From NCBI GenBank assembly GCA_022865525.1, contig JALHSV010000476.1:1-6575 (forward strand): a stretch of DNA of 6,575 nucleotides, in the 5' to 3' direction. Made by a program: the position numbers and the translations under genes. Shown in pieces: positions 5,851 to 6,575 of the stretch. The DNA is from Thermodesulfovibrionales bacterium (GTDB taxonomy: Bacteria; Nitrospirota; Thermodesulfovibrionia; Thermodesulfovibrionales; SM23-35). The first letter of the stretch is position 1; every line of letters starts with the position of its first letter. The notes below the pieces were generated by a model. The model was not told the origin of the DNA. It ran no database searches and saw nothing but the letters and a program-made list of their open reading frames with translations.

Positions 5851-5856
5851 GGGAGG
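5851..5856 (+). promoter_or_regulatory. Ribosome binding site supporting the 5864 start
   Basis: GGGAGG lies 7 bases before the ATG at 5864, an ideal spacing, and this start gives a textbook signal peptide. A competing site, AAAGGAG at 5784-5790, lies 10 bases before an in-frame ATG at 5801, which would add 21 residues (beginning MRLKCMSCPRN). Confidence 0.55.
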
Positions 5857-5863
5857 CACGAGG

Positions 5864-6575
5864 ATGTTGAGCAGGGTTACTCTTTTAGTTGTCTTGTTCC
5901 TCGTGATAGTCACAGCAATGCCTGCCATTGCGGCAGCAGAAGAGCCAGCACAGAAGGACGGCTGGCAATTCGGTGCGAATATTTACATGTGGATGCCAAC
6001 CATCGGCGGGAAATCTGCCAACGGGGATACTATCGAAATAAACTTCGATGACATCCTCAAAGACCTTGAATTTACCTATATGGGCGGTTTTGAGGCACGC
6101 AACGGCAGATGGCATCTGACGACGGATATCATTTATATGAAGTTGGAGCAGGATAACAAAGGCAAGTTGACTTTGCCTGAAGGGAATGAACTCAAGGTGG
6201 ATGCCACGGTGAAGCTGCAGTCCTGGGTTGTAACACCGGCCGTCGGCTACAGTTTTATCGAGACCGAAAAGGTCAATATGGAGTTTCTCGCCGGTGCGCG
6301 CTATCTGTGGCTGGAGCCGGAGCTGGACCTGGATGTTACCGATCAGTTGCAGTCAAAAAAGAAAAAGATCTCTGATTCAGGAGATGTATGGGACGGCATT
6401 ATTGGTATCAGAGGAAATGTGAACCTGGACAAAAATTGGTATGTTCCGTACTACGTAGACATTGGTACCGGTGACAGCAACTTAACCTGGCAGGGGCTGG
6501 CGGGTTTCGGCTGCAAGGTCAGCAAAGTCGTGGATGTGGTTGCAGCATGGCGGTACATATATTGGAGGTTTGATG
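5864..6575 (+). CDS. Outer-membrane beta-barrel protein of unknown function, C-terminus cut by window edge
   Basis: The first 237 residues are visible; the frame is open at the window end. Residues 1 to about 23 form a signal peptide: a short N-region with one Arg, a hydrophobic core (VTLLVVLFLVIVTAM) and a likely cleavage after AIA at 21-23. The mature part has alternating hydrophobic and aromatic strands divided by polar turns, as in small outer-membrane barrels: GWQFGANIYMWMPTIGG (33-49), TYMGGFEA, WHLTTDIIYMKLEQ, LQSWVVTPAVGYSFI, FLAGARYLWLEPELDLDV and NWYVPYYVDIGTG (191-203), then DVVAAWRYIYWRFD at the end. A lysine-rich loop (SKKKK, 174-178) lies between strands. I recall similar uncharacterised proteins in other Gram-negative bacteria, with the same 'GARYL...WYVPYYLDVGTG' pattern, but no known function. 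The family call is inferred. A longer version starting at 5801 is possible. Confidence 0.72.
   Translation, partial: MLSRVTLLVVLFLVIVTAMPAIAAAEEPAQKDGWQFGANIYMWMPTIGGKSANGDTIEINFDDILKDLEFTYMGGFEARNGRWHLTTDIIYMKLEQDNKGKLTLPEGNELKVDATVKLQSWVVTPAVGYSFIETEKVNMEFLAGARYLWLEPELDLDVTDQLQSKKKKISDSGDVWDGIIGIRGNVNLDKNWYVPYYVDIGTGDSNLTWQGLAGFGCKVSKVVDVVAAWRYIYWRFD

Noticed and set aside
5812..6051. 79-codon plus-strand frame overlapping the outer-membrane gene
   Set aside because: It lies in a different frame from the clear signal peptide and barrel sequence and has no supporting features.

Overview
The window looks like an ordinary chromosomal segment of a Gram-negative bacterium. Three genes point to a double-membrane envelope: an AmpG-type muropeptide permease, a YbgC-type thioesterase, and a predicted outer-membrane beta-barrel protein with a signal peptide. 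The gene set and the type of LeuD and LeuB proteins remind me of Nitrospirota or Desulfobacterota-like lineages. That placement is an impression from remembered sequences, not a computed result.

Layout, left to right. Positions 1-989 (minus strand) hold most of an AmpG-like transporter whose C-terminus runs off the window. A short divergent region with a clear -10 box leads into a plus-strand pair: an Smr-domain protein (1087-1710) and a YbgC-like acyl-CoA thioesterase (1720-2124). An RNA 3'-phosphate cyclase gene, rtcA (2128-3189, minus), converges on them with only 3 bases between the stop codons. A second divergent region (3190-3325) carries a good promoter for leuD (3326-3826), the small subunit of an isopropylmalate/homoaconitate-type hydro-lyase. 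A 63-bp palindromic repeat element (3837-3899) separates leuD from leuB (3955-5028), a beta-decarboxylating dehydrogenase of the isopropylmalate/isocitrate/tartrate family. A tRNA-Asn(GUU) gene follows (5065-5140), with its own promoter overlapping the leuB stop codon and a clear intrinsic terminator. About 620 bases of AT-rich DNA with no convincing gene come next, ending in a pair of palindromes that each contain a TATAAT box. The last gene is an outer-membrane beta-barrel protein (from about 5864, or 5801 in a longer version) that runs off the right end.

How the genes relate. LeuD and LeuB would act in consecutive steps of leucine biosynthesis (isomerisation of isopropylmalate, then oxidative decarboxylation), but leuC, the large-subunit partner of LeuD, is not in the window. 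The Smr and YbgC genes probably share a transcript, with no obvious functional link. RtcA stands alone here without the ligase RtcB.

I found no clear evidence of a new multi-gene system. The most notable items are the NADP-type (Lys-Tyr) cofactor signature in the LeuB-like enzyme, the leuD/leuC separation, the palindromic repeat between leuD and leuB, and the twin palindromic TATAAT sites upstream of the outer-membrane protein.
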